A stretch of 64,000 nt of DNA, taken from positions 62,001 through 126,000 of the forward strand of contig NZ_JACBJI010000001.1 of NCBI RefSeq assembly GCF_013401995.1, in the 5' to 3' direction. Below the pieces are notes generated by a model. The model was not told the DNA's origin. It was given only the letters and a program-made list of their open reading frames with translations, and did not search any database. Below are positions 41,924 through 50,192 of this stretch, piece by piece (the stretch's first letter is position 1; each line of letters starts with the position of its first letter). The stretch comes from Flavobacterium agri (GTDB taxonomy: Bacteria > Bacteroidota > Bacteroidia > Flavobacteriales > Flavobacteriaceae). The translations under genes and the position numbers were made by a program.

Positions 41924-44638
41924 ATGAGCGAAGACGAAGAAAACAACATCCCAGAAGACGATAATTTCGACGACATCGAACCGACTTCCGAAGATTCCCT
42001 GCAAGACGAACCTTCCGAAAGCCTGGCCCACGATGCCTCATCTGCCGAAAGCGCGCACTTTTTCGAAAGCCATGAAGCCAACCCCGAAGACACGATCGTC
42101 AAAGTCACCGGGATGTATAAGGACTGGTTTCTCGATTACGCGTCTTATGTGATCCTTGAACGCGCGGTACCGGCTATCGAAGACGGTTTCAAGCCCGTTC
42201 AGCGACGCATCATGCACTCGATGCGCGAACTCGACGACGGCCGTTACAACAAAGTAGCGAACATTGTCGGGCATACGATGCAATACCATCCGCACGGCGA
42301 CGCTTCGATCGGTGATGCGATGGTGCAGATCGGGCAGAAGGACTTGCTTATCGATACGCAGGGAAACTGGGGGAACATCCTTACCGGAGACGGAGCGGCT
42401 GCCTCGCGTTACATAGAGGCGCGCCTCACGAAATTCGCGCTCGAAGTGCTGTATTCGCCAAAGATTACAGAATGGCAAGCTTCTTATGACGGACGCCGCA
42501 ACGAACCGATCAACCTTCCGGTGAAATTCCCGTTGTTGCTTGCTCAAGGAGCCGAAGGGATCGCCGTCGGTTTGTCCACGAAAGTGTTGCCGCACAACTT
42601 CAACGAACTCATCGATGCGTCGATAAAAATCCTCAAGAACAAGCCGTTCACGATTTTCCCCGATTTTCCGACGCAGGGAATCGCCGACGTCTCGAATTAC
42701 AACGACGGAATGCGCGGCGGCCGTGTCCGTGTGCGTGCCAGGATTTCGCAACTCGACAAGAATACGCTCGTCATTACGCAAATCCCGTTTTCGACGAATA
42801 CTTCCACTCTTATCGATTCCATACTCAAGGCCAACGAGAAAGGCAAGATCAAAATCAAGAAAATCGAGGACAATACGGCTGCCGAAGTCGAAATCCTGAT
42901 CCATCTTTTCCCAGGCGTTTCTCCCGATAAGACGATCGACGCGTTGTTCGCGTTCACGGCTTGCGAAACCTCGGTCGCGCCTTTGGGTTGCGTCATCGAA
43001 GACCATAAACCGAGATTCGTCGGGGTTTCTGAAATGTTGCGTGTTTCTACGCATCGCACGGTCGAACTGCTCAGGCAAGAACTCGAAATCCAACTCGACG
43101 AGCTCGAGGAACAATGGCATTTCCTTTCGTTGGAACGCATTTTCATCGAAAACCGCATTTACCGACTTATCGAGGAAGAAGAAACTTGGGAAGGCGTGAT
43201 CAAGGCGATAGATGAAGGGTTGAAGCCGTTCACGAAACATTTGAAGCGCGCCGTTACCGAGGAAGATATCGTTCGTCTGACCGAAATCCGAATCAAAAGG
43301 ATTTCGAAATTCGACATCGACAAAGCGCAGGAAAAACTAGAAGCTTTGGAAGGTGAGATCGAACAGGTGAAGTTCCATTTGGAGCACATCGTCGATTTCG
43401 CGACCGCTTACTTCAACAGACTTAAAGAGAAATACGGCAAAGGACGCGAACGCCAAACCGAATTGCGCTCGTTCGACAATATCGAAGCAACCAAAGTCGT
43501 GCTTCGAAACACCAAATTGTACGTCAACAAAGAGGAAGGTTTTATCGGGACCAGCCTCAAAAAGGACGAATATATCGGCGATTGTTCCGACATTGACGAC
43601 GTGATCGTGTTCCTTCGCAACGGAAATATGATGATCACCAAAGTCGACGACAAGAAATTCATCGGCAAGGACATCATTTACGCGGCGGTTTTCGACAAGA
43701 ACGACAAGCGCACGATTTACAACATGGTCTATCGCGACGGAAAGTCGGGTTCGAGTTTCATCAAGCGTTTCAACGTTTCGGGTGTGACGCGCGACAAGAT
43801 GTACGACCTTACCCAGGAAAAACCGGGTTCTATGGTGTTGTATTTTACGGCCAATCCGAATGGAGAAGCCGAGGTGATCACGGTTTTGTTGCGACAGATC
43901 GGCACCATCAAAAAGCTCAAGTTCGACCTCGATTTTGCCGATATGGCCATCAAAGGGAGAAATTCACGTGGCAACACGGTTTCCAAGTATCCGATCAAAA
44001 AAATCGAACTAAAGGAAAAAGGGATTTCGACGCTTTTGCCGCGTAAAATTTGGTTCGACGATACGGTTCAGCGTTTGAACACCGATGCGAGAGGCGAACT
44101 TCTGGGTGAATTCCGTCCGACCGATAAATTGCTCGTGATCTCGTCTTCGGGCAAACTCAAGGTCATCGTTCCCGATTTGTCGACGCATTTCGACGAAGAT
44201 ATGATCATCCTTGAAAAATGGATCCCGAACAAACCGGTTTCGGCCATTTATTACGATGGGGAAAAAGAACGTTATTTCGTGAAGCGCTTCTTGGTCGAGA
44301 ATGAAAACAAGGAAGATTCGTTCATAACCGAGCACGCGAATTCCCAATTGGAAATCGTGTCTACCGATTATCGTCCGGTTGCGGAAATCATTTTTGCTAA
44401 AGTAAAAGGTGTACAGAAAGACAACCAGACCATCGATATCGAGCAATTCATTACGGTGAAAGGCTTCAAGGCTTTGGGTAACCAGCTTACGGCGGAGAAG
44501 CTCAAGCAAGTGAATTTGCTCGAACCGTTGCCGTTCGATCCGCCGGTTGAGGAAATTCCTGAACCCGAGATTGTTTTGGGTGAAGCGCCGGATACGGAGA
44601 TTGATGATGAAGGGCAGATTACTTTGTCTTTGGAATAG
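41924..44638 (+). CDS. parC: DNA topoisomerase IV subunit A
   Basis: 904 residues. Catalytic tyrosine Y163 in AAASRYIEAR; the helix-turn-helix and quinolone-determining region HPHGDASIGDAM precede it. The winged-helix, tower and coiled-coil domains are normal, with a C-terminal beta-pinwheel of about 350 residues. The first 55 residues are unusually acidic (many Glu, Asp and Ser) before the first core helix. ATG 41924 is chosen; a TTG upstream adds four residues. A terminator follows directly. Confidence 0.96.
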   Translation: MSEDEENNIPEDDNFDDIEPTSEDSLQDEPSESLAHDASSAESAHFFESHEANPEDTIVKVTGMYKDWFLDYASYVILERAVPAIEDGFKPVQRRIMHSMRELDDGRYNKVANIVGHTMQYHPHGDASIGDAMVQIGQKDLLIDTQGNWGNILTGDGAAASRYIEARLTKFALEVLYSPKITEWQASYDGRRNEPINLPVKFPLLLAQGAEGIAVGLSTKVLPHNFNELIDASIKILKNKPFTIFPDFPTQGIADVSNYNDGMRGGRVRVRARISQLDKNTLVITQIPFSTNTSTLIDSILKANEKGKIKIKKIEDNTAAEVEILIHLFPGVSPDKTIDALFAFTACETSVAPLGCVIEDHKPRFVGVSEMLRVSTHRTVELLRQELEIQLDELEEQWHFLSLERIFIENRIYRLIEEEETWEGVIKAIDEGLKPFTKHLKRAVTEEDIVRLTEIRIKRISKFDIDKAQEKLEALEGEIEQVKFHLEHIVDFATAYFNRLKEKYGKGRERQTELRSFDNIEATKVVLRNTKLYVNKEEGFIGTSLKKDEYIGDCSDIDDVIVFLRNGNMMITKVDDKKFIGKDIIYAAVFDKNDKRTIYNMVYRDGKSGSSFIKRFNVSGVTRDKMYDLTQEKPGSMVLYFTANPNGEAEVITVLLRQIGTIKKLKFDLDFADMAIKGRNSRGNTVSKYPIKKIELKEKGISTLLPRKIWFDDTVQRLNTDARGELLGEFRPTDKLLVISSSGKLKVIVPDLSTHFDEDMIILEKWIPNKPVSAIYYDGEKERYFVKRFLVENENKEDSFITEHANSQLEIVSTDYRPVAEIIFAKVKGVQKDNQTIDIEQFITVKGFKALGNQLTAEKLKQVNLLEPLPFDPPVEEIPEPEIVLGEAPDTEIDDEGQITLSLE

Positions 44639-44663
44639 AAAGCCGCTTTATAGCGGCTTTTTT
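44639..44663 (+). terminator. Terminator after parC
   Basis: AAAGCCGC (44639-44646) and GCGGCTTT (44653-44660), perfect eight-base stem, six-base loop and T run, starting at the stop codon. Confidence 0.85.
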
Positions 44664-45036
44664 GTTCTGTGCATCGAAGTTTGCTTGAGGTTTTCGCTTG
44701 CCAGCGGGGCTTGCTTTTGTCTGGCAACAAAAGAAACAAAAATGCCTTTGGCGCGACCGCTCGGCGACCTGACATCGCCTTGCTTCGGAAAGGAAAAGAA
44801 CTCGCTGCGCTCAAACAGCTTTTCCTTTTTTCCGAATCTTCAGCAAGTCAGGTACCCGCCTGCGCGCTCATGGCGCTGGAATTCGGAAGTGTTTATCGGC
44901 ATTTTGCTTGCGCGCTGCGCAAAATGCGTTCCGCTTAGAGCGTTTTGGTCTTTACATATTGGGTTTTGTGTTCACGCGGGACGCTTTTTCGCAACTCCGC
45001 GCGGAGCTATAAAATCTGTGAATCCGTGGCAAAAAA
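44660..45036. repeat. Gene-free structured interval, probable dispersed element
   Basis: About 370 bases between parC and the barrel gene, richer in G+C and different in word use from other gaps. A stem AAAGGAAAAG (44789-44798) / CTTTTCCTTT (44819-44828), with TTCGG and CCGAA outside it, can be drawn. Reading frames through it (for example 44669-44938) have no coding character. I recall similar text in other flavobacterial genomes, which suggests a repeat, but a search is needed. Confidence 0.5.
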
Positions 45037-45981
45037 TCACAAACTATAATTCAAATTCACACCAAAACGGTATTTGGCATCCACACGTCCACCCGTCAAA
45101 TCCTGACTTATCGGTAATAAAAACTGCGCTCCGGCCGAAAAGCGTTTGATTCCGGCTTCGATTCCGATTTTCCCGAACAAAACGCTTCCCGAGGTTTTTG
45201 CCACGACTTGGTCGTATTGGCGGTTGCTTTCCGAGACTTCGCCGGCGACTCCCAATTGAGGAGAAAACGAAAAATCGTCTTTTTCACGAAGCCAGAAAAG
45301 TGTGACCGAATAATTGAACTGGTTGCCGAATCGGTAATGCTGGTCGTTTTCGGTTTTGATGATGTAGTTGAGCATCGTCTGGAACCCGAATTGCCTGCGT
45401 CTTAAAATGTGTTCGGCCAACAACAGGTAATCAAAACTTCCCGTTCCGAGCTGGAAACCCGGATTGATACTGCCGTTGTTCGTCTCATCGTATTTTCCCG
45501 TCGGGGCTTTTACACCGGCTCCGAGTTGGATCGTATGCGCGAGAAAAGTCGAATCGGTCGTCGTTTGATACACGCGATAGAGTCCGATGACAGTCAAATC
45601 GCCGACTCCCGAAATGGTATGCGAAGCCGTTTCCGTTTCGCGCGAATTGTTGTGATACGGCAAAAGTACGCTCACCTGTGCATTCTTGAAAATCGGTATC
45701 CGGCCCCAAATCTGCACCGAATTGAACTGTTCTGTATACCAAGGCGAATTGGCGTACAAACCGTCGGTACTCGAATAGCGTTGATAGATGTACCGCACGC
45801 CGACGAAATTTGTATTGAGCAAGGACACGAATCCCATACTTCCGCCCGTGGCCGAACATCCGCACGCATCGCAATCGTCGAGCATATTTGCGAATCGTTG
45901 TTTGTAATTTATCGAAAGGCTGTCTTTTTCCGAAGCTAAAACGGCAATCGGAAGCCACAACAGCAATAAAAATTTTTTCAT
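45037..45981 (-). CDS. Outer-membrane barrel-like protein with an N-terminal CxxCxC motif
   Basis: 314 residues with a signal peptide (1-17, VLASE). Just inside the mature part is MLDDCDACGCSATGG (C37, C40, C42), a short cysteine cluster of the kind that binds soft metals. The rest alternates strands with aromatic ends (VGDLTVIGLYRVY, FSFSPQLGVAGEV) and ends FGVNLNYSL, a barrel-like close. It is the last gene of the MbnP/MbnH-type unit, overlapping the upstream stop by one base. Metal role is inference. Confidence 0.82.
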   Translation of the reverse strand: MKKFLLLLWLPIAVLASEKDSLSINYKQRFANMLDDCDACGCSATGGSMGFVSLLNTNFVGVRYIYQRYSSTDGLYANSPWYTEQFNSVQIWGRIPIFKNAQVSVLLPYHNNSRETETASHTISGVGDLTVIGLYRVYQTTTDSTFLAHTIQLGAGVKAPTGKYDETNNGSINPGFQLGTGSFDYLLLAEHILRRRQFGFQTMLNYIIKTENDQHYRFGNQFNYSVTLFWLREKDDFSFSPQLGVAGEVSESNRQYDQVVAKTSGSVLFGKIGIEAGIKRFSAGAQFLLPISQDLTGGRVDAKYRFGVNLNYSL

Positions 45982-47012
45982 CAGAATTCTGAAAATTTAG
46001 GATTGGACAAAAATTCGTCGTCGGTCAACGTCTTTAGGAAAGCGATGATTTTTGATTTCTGTTCATCGGTCAAAGCAATTCCGGGCGAACCGTTTTGTTG
46101 CAAAATAGGGTCGAGCGTTTCGGATGTCTGCACACCCGAAGCATAATGTTCCAATACCGCTTCCAAAGTGTAAAACCGTCCGTCGTGCATATAAGGCGCG
46201 GTTTTTTCTACGTTGCGCAAGCTCGGCACTTTGAACTTGTATTTGTCTGAAGGCAAATGCGTCACGCGTTCGCGACCCGTATCGTACAATTGTTGGTTCA
46301 CGGCCAATCCGTTGTTGCGGAAAGAATGGTCGGTCTGAAGATCGGTCGTATGGCAGGACGCGCATTTCTGTTGGAAAATCTGGTAGCCTTCGGTTTCATC
46401 GCCTGAAAAATTCGCTCCGGTTTCATTGCGTCTCCATTTGTCGAAGCGCGAATTCGAACTTTGCAGCATCACCATGAACTGGCCGAGTGCCTTGAGCAGG
46501 TGTTCCGTATCGATTTCTGCATCGGGAAACGCTCGCTTGAACAGTTTGCGATATTGCGCATCCGATTGCATCATCGTGACTATAGACGTCAGATTCCCGT
46601 GCATTTCGACTTCGCTCGTAATCGGAATTAACGGTTGAAGATCAAGATTATCGGTAGATCCGTCGTACATGAATACGTTTTGGAACGCCAAATTTTGGAT
46701 AGCCGGCGTGTTGCGAAATCCGACCTCATTGTTCACGCCATGGCTCAAACTGTGACCGTGATGCGTGAACGCGTGTTGTTGGATGTGACAGAAACCGCAC
46801 GAAATCGTACCGTCCGAAGACAATCTGCCGTCGTAAAAAATCTTCTTTCCTAATTCAAAGCCTGCTTGTGTGGGCATGTTGGCCTCGAAATTATAGGCGA
46901 AATCGGGAAAATTGGACGGTTTTGAAATCGCGAACGGAACGTCGGTATATGAAGCATCATCGGGCGAACAAGCCGTCAGCCCGATGAATGCCAAAACGAA
47001 AAGCCGCTTCAT
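45981..47012 (-). CDS. Di-haem cytochrome c peroxidase, MbnH/MauG-like
   Basis: 343 residues, lipobox LTACSPDD (Cys15). Two haem c motifs: CGFCH (C72, C75, H76) and CASCH (C217, C220, H221). The order and spacing fit bacterial cytochrome c peroxidases; the neighbouring MbnP-like lipoprotein makes an MbnH role attractive. MbnH proteins use the di-haem centre to oxidise a tryptophan of MbnP to kynurenine, creating a copper site. Whether this protein does so is inference from context. Located in the periplasm, tethered by lipid. Confidence 0.88.
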   Translation of the reverse strand: MKRLFVLAFIGLTACSPDDASYTDVPFAISKPSNFPDFAYNFEANMPTQAGFELGKKIFYDGRLSSDGTISCGFCHIQQHAFTHHGHSLSHGVNNEVGFRNTPAIQNLAFQNVFMYDGSTDNLDLQPLIPITSEVEMHGNLTSIVTMMQSDAQYRKLFKRAFPDAEIDTEHLLKALGQFMVMLQSSNSRFDKWRRNETGANFSGDETEGYQIFQQKCASCHTTDLQTDHSFRNNGLAVNQQLYDTGRERVTHLPSDKYKFKVPSLRNVEKTAPYMHDGRFYTLEAVLEHYASGVQTSETLDPILQQNGSPGIALTDEQKSKIIAFLKTLTDDEFLSNPKFSEF

Positions 47013-47809
47013 TATTCGTTGTGTACGTGGTTTACCGTGAACATTTGCGACAGGTTCGCCGTTATCAGCGCTAAATTTTCGCCACCCATGATCATCGCGC
47101 CCATGCCTCCTGAATTGTTGTCGGAAAGTACGATCTTGTTCTGTCCGTCGATGATTTTGGACGCGTCCGCGAAAATGTGGATTTGCGGCGTGATGTCCGT
47201 GCGTACCAAAGCCGAATTGGTCAACGGCAAAGTGATTGTCGTATAATTGTAATCGGTTCCGGTTTTTCCCGTATGCACCATAAAAGCGGTTTCGGATGCA
47301 ACGGTAGGCGAAGTGAACGTGCCTTCGAAAGCCAGAAACTTATAACCCGCCGACCATGACCATAACATGTCTTCGGATTGGGCCAAAGCCAGGAAATTTC
47401 CTTGTCCGTCGGCTCCGAGTTCCCATTGTTGTTGGTCTACGCCGATTCCGAAAGAAACCGAAACATAATCGCCCGACGGGATGTTTTGCAATTGCAACGT
47501 GGTCGATGCCTCGTCGGTCTCATCGACAATGAAATAACTTTGGCTTTTCGGATACGTGAAAATGCTGCCGTCGGCTTTGGTCAGTTTGATGTTGCTGACG
47601 ATGTATTTGAGTTGCCCGATTTTGAGTACTTCATTTTGGGAAGTCGTGTTCGGTTGCGTATTCAGGATAAGGTTGTTCGATTGGTAGACGTTGTCGAATT
47701 CTATGTTGAGACTGCCTGTTCCCGTTGTCGGAGCGTTGTCGTCGCTGTTGCACGAAATCAATAATAATGCGGTTGCCATTGCGGCAAAAAGTGTTTTTGT
47801 CGTTTTCAT
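47012..47809 (-). CDS. MbnP-like copper-associated lipoprotein
   Basis: 265 residues, lipobox LLLISCNSDD (Cys20). Landmarks are IEFDNVYQSNNLILN, IGQLKYIVSNIKL and the motif MLWSWSAGYKFLAFEG (W150, W152), which in MbnP-type proteins carries a tryptophan modified by the partner haem enzyme. The tail has a methionine/glycine-rich run (GGMGAMIMGG) and ends FTVNHVHNE with two histidines. The haem peroxidase gene starts with a one-base overlap. The ATG at 47809 starts the signal peptide. Copper role is inferred from family and context. Confidence 0.85.
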   Translation of the reverse strand: MKTTKTLFAAMATALLLISCNSDDNAPTTGTGSLNIEFDNVYQSNNLILNTQPNTTSQNEVLKIGQLKYIVSNIKLTKADGSIFTYPKSQSYFIVDETDEASTTLQLQNIPSGDYVSVSFGIGVDQQQWELGADGQGNFLALAQSEDMLWSWSAGYKFLAFEGTFTSPTVASETAFMVHTGKTGTDYNYTTITLPLTNSALVRTDITPQIHIFADASKIIDGQNKIVLSDNNSGGMGAMIMGGENLALITANLSQMFTVNHVHNE

Positions 47810-47884
47810 TTTATATGGATATAGCGATTCTTGCCCGGTGGGCATAATTAATCGGAACCGTTTTCAGGTTCTCAAAAAGAATGG

Positions 47885-48253
47885 CTATACCAAAATAGGA
47901 GGATGGAACACTTTGCCGTCAAATCCGATGCAATCGGAAGTGGCGTAAAAAAAGGAAGCCGAAGTTTCCTCGAGCGGGAACACTTCGGCCAATGTTATTT
48001 CAGATGCGGTATTGCAGAACAATTCGATAGGTGTGAACGCTTTTTTGTCGTTTTGGGAAGCGGGTTTTTCGGTTTCCGAAGCCTTCGCCAATTCCTTCAT
48101 CAAGTGACATTTTCCGTTACAATGCATTTCGGGCTTTGCTTTGTTCTCGCACAGCACTTTGACGACATAATCGTAATTCATCACATACTCAAACACAGGG
48201 AAAACCGGTTTGAAAAGCAGCAGGAATGCGGTTATGACGACTAGAAATTTCAA
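47885..48253 (-). CDS. Small Cys/His/Met-rich membrane protein
   Basis: 122 residues, with an N-terminal hydrophobic segment (1-22). After it comes a ligand cluster: C35, then MHCNGKCHLM with H44, C45, C49, H50 and M52, and two later single cysteines (FCNTAS, TSDCIG). The start is TTG at 48253, because no ATG occurs upstream in frame; it lies two bases after the terC stop, so coupled translation is likely. I recall similar small proteins beside metal genes in Bacteroidota, without a known function. A copper or other soft-metal role is inference. Confidence 0.8.
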   Translation of the reverse strand: MKFLVVITAFLLLFKPVFPVFEYVMNYDYVVKVLCENKAKPEMHCNGKCHLMKELAKASETEKPASQNDKKAFTPIELFCNTASEITLAEVFPLEETSASFFYATSDCIGFDGKVFHPPILV

Positions 48254-48255
48254 GT

Positions 48256-49053
48256 TTATGCAGCTTCGTCGGGAGAATTCTTTTTGTTGTTCTTGCCCAT
48301 CTTCATATTGAGGAATTCCACCAAAAGCGAGAACGCTATCGCAAAATACAAGTAACCTTTCGGGATGGCCGTGACCGTATTGCCAAAGAATGACGCATGG
48401 GCTACGTGTGCCGCTTCGGTGATCAGCATGAATCCGATGAGCACCAAAAACGTAAGCGCCAAAATCTGGATAGACGGGTGATTGTTCACGAAATTACCGA
48501 CCGGAACGGCAAATTGCATCATGATCAGAACCGATATGACGACCGCCGTAATCATGATGTACAAAGCACCTTCTACACCGCTCGTCATACCGACTGCGGT
48601 CAAAATACTATCGAAAGAAAATACGATATCGATCAGGATGATCTGAAAAATCACGTTCGAGAACGATTTGGCCGCACTTTTCTTGACCTCTTTTTCTTCC
48701 TCTCCGTGATGTTCGACTTTTTCACGGATTTCTACCGTACTCTTATATAAAAGGAAAAGTCCACCAAGGAAGAGGATAAGCGCCTGACCCGAAACGTGCA
48801 TTTCGAACCACGATACATCGATGTTGAACCAAGCTTCTTTCATCGCGATCAGGAAACTGATACCGAAAAGCATCGCGATACGCATGAACATCGCCAGGAA
48901 CATCCCGACTTTGGTCGCTTTTTTGCGTTCTTCCTGCGGCAATTTACCGGTGGTTATCGAAATGAAGATGATGTTGTCGATACCGAGTACGATTTCAAGA
49001 AAAGTAAGTGTCAATAAGGCGATCCAAGCATTCGGATTCAGGAAAACTTCCAT
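48256..49053 (-). CDS. TerC-family membrane protein
   Basis: 265 residues with seven to eight hydrophobic helices. The acidic motifs TFLEIVLGIDNIIFI near residue 18 and IILIDIVFSFDSILTAVGM near 137 are the TerC signature, probably binding a divalent ion such as manganese or calcium. Family roles include manganese export and, in other settings, metal loading of exported proteins. The C-terminus is basic. The small Cys/His protein gene follows at two bases. Confidence 0.92.
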   Translation of the reverse strand: MEVFLNPNAWIALLTLTFLEIVLGIDNIIFISITTGKLPQEERKKATKVGMFLAMFMRIAMLFGISFLIAMKEAWFNIDVSWFEMHVSGQALILFLGGLFLLYKSTVEIREKVEHHGEEEKEVKKSAAKSFSNVIFQIILIDIVFSFDSILTAVGMTSGVEGALYIMITAVVISVLIMMQFAVPVGNFVNNHPSIQILALTFLVLIGFMLITEAAHVAHASFFGNTVTAIPKGYLYFAIAFSLLVEFLNMKMGKNNKKNSPDEAA

Positions 49054-49065
49054 TTATTTGGGCTT

Positions 49066-49437
49066 TTATTTTATTTTGGTGACGGTACCTTTTTGAGTCG
49101 TGGTGCTGCCTACGATCCCGTATTCAAAGGTATAGGAATTTTTCGACGTGGTCAAGATTTTCATCGCGATCGCCTTGTGTTCGGCCATATTCTTCGGATG
49201 CAGTTTCTGCACCACATATTCGCAGTCGTTGACCCATCTTATCGAAGCCGTATCGGCCTTTCCTTCGTAATAATCGATTTCGAGGTTTTCGGTTCGCACG
49301 AAAGTCGTGGTCTTTTTTACGCCGTTCACTTTCGTCGTGAATTCGAAAGTACCGGTTTTGAAGTCTTTACAGTCGCGTTGGGCTTCGTAACAAGAGTTGA
49401 GTAGCAACAACGGCAATAGCAGCAGCAATTTTTTCAT
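49066..49437 (-). CDS. Small lipoprotein (often mislabelled topoisomerase IV)
   Basis: 123 residues. Lipobox LLLNSCYEAQ (Cys15), then TGTFEFTTKVNGVKKTTTFVR and a beta-rich remainder that ends GTVTKIK. Closely similar flavobacterial proteins are, from memory, sometimes annotated DNA topoisomerase IV by transfer error; size and export make that wrong. It stops 12 bases before terC on the same strand. Function not known. Confidence 0.82.
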   Translation of the reverse strand: MKKLLLLLPLLLLNSCYEAQRDCKDFKTGTFEFTTKVNGVKKTTTFVRTENLEIDYYEGKADTASIRWVNDCEYVVQKLHPKNMAEHKAIAMKILTTSKNSYTFEYGIVGSTTTQKGTVTKIK

Positions 49438-49526
49438 TTGTCGGTATTCATTTTTGGCGCACTTCCACACGGGTTGCGGCATCGGCCACAAAAATACGTC
49501 ACGCTACCCAATTGATGAAACGAAAT

Positions 49527-50105
49527 CTACTTTATTCGGTCGAGTTCGTCATCGGTGAAATGCCTGACGGATTTTTCCTTCGCAAACTTGTCCGAGTTAT
49601 ACGTTTTCGACGCATTTTTCGGGATCGACAAACTATCCCATTGTGATTTTTTGAGCATTTTGGCACAGAAAACGATCTGCCCGACGTGATACGGATAATG
49701 CGCGAGCTGCCTGTTTATCGCCTCCATGACCGTGTGTCCTTCGTTCCTGATGTAGATGATTTGCGAAAGTTGGTCGTCGGTCAACGCATCCAAGGCCGCG
49801 AAAAAACAGGTCCAGCCTTTTTCCCAAGCAAGCATGACTTGTTCTTTTGTGTTTAGGGTTTCTTCAAACTCGGAGTCGCGGTCGCGCCATGGTTTTTCAC
49901 CGTCCGAGGTCAGGAAATCGGTCCATCTCGAGAGCATATTGCCGCTCAGGTGGTTTACGATCATCGCGATGCTGTTCGTGTCTTCGTTTGTTCTCGCGAA
50001 CAGTTGATCAGCTTCGAGTTGGGCAATCGCTTTTTCGCCAAGCGTCTTGTAGTAAACGAATTGCTTGCGTACGCTCTCAAGGTATGGTAGAGTTGGTTTT
50101 TCCAT
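49527..50105 (-). CDS. DinB-like protein (DUF1572)
   Basis: 192 residues, predicted four-helix bundle. Histidines for a metal triad are visible in SIAMIVNHLSGNML, and in INRQLAHYPYHVGQI near residue 130. This is the DUF1572 branch of the DinB/YfiT superfamily, whose members are metal-dependent thiol transferases or have no known activity. Single gene; no neighbour clue. Confidence 0.88.
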   Translation of the reverse strand: MEKPTLPYLESVRKQFVYYKTLGEKAIAQLEADQLFARTNEDTNSIAMIVNHLSGNMLSRWTDFLTSDGEKPWRDRDSEFEETLNTKEQVMLAWEKGWTCFFAALDALTDDQLSQIIYIRNEGHTVMEAINRQLAHYPYHVGQIVFCAKMLKKSQWDSLSIPKNASKTYNSDKFAKEKSVRHFTDDELDRIK

Positions 50106-50192
50106 AATTTTTATAGGTATTCGACCAGCTTAAAAATACGTCAAATATCCTTACATTTCCGTTCGCAAACGGATATAGTCGTTTGTAAACGG

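Noticed and set aside
44669..44938. 89-residue frame after parC
   Set aside because: Runs through a structured, GC-richer gap, no homology recognised, and no start context; treated as repeat.
49066..49437. Topoisomerase IV subunit, as such genes are sometimes labelled
   Set aside because: The product is a 123-residue lipoprotein; parC and parE are elsewhere in the window.
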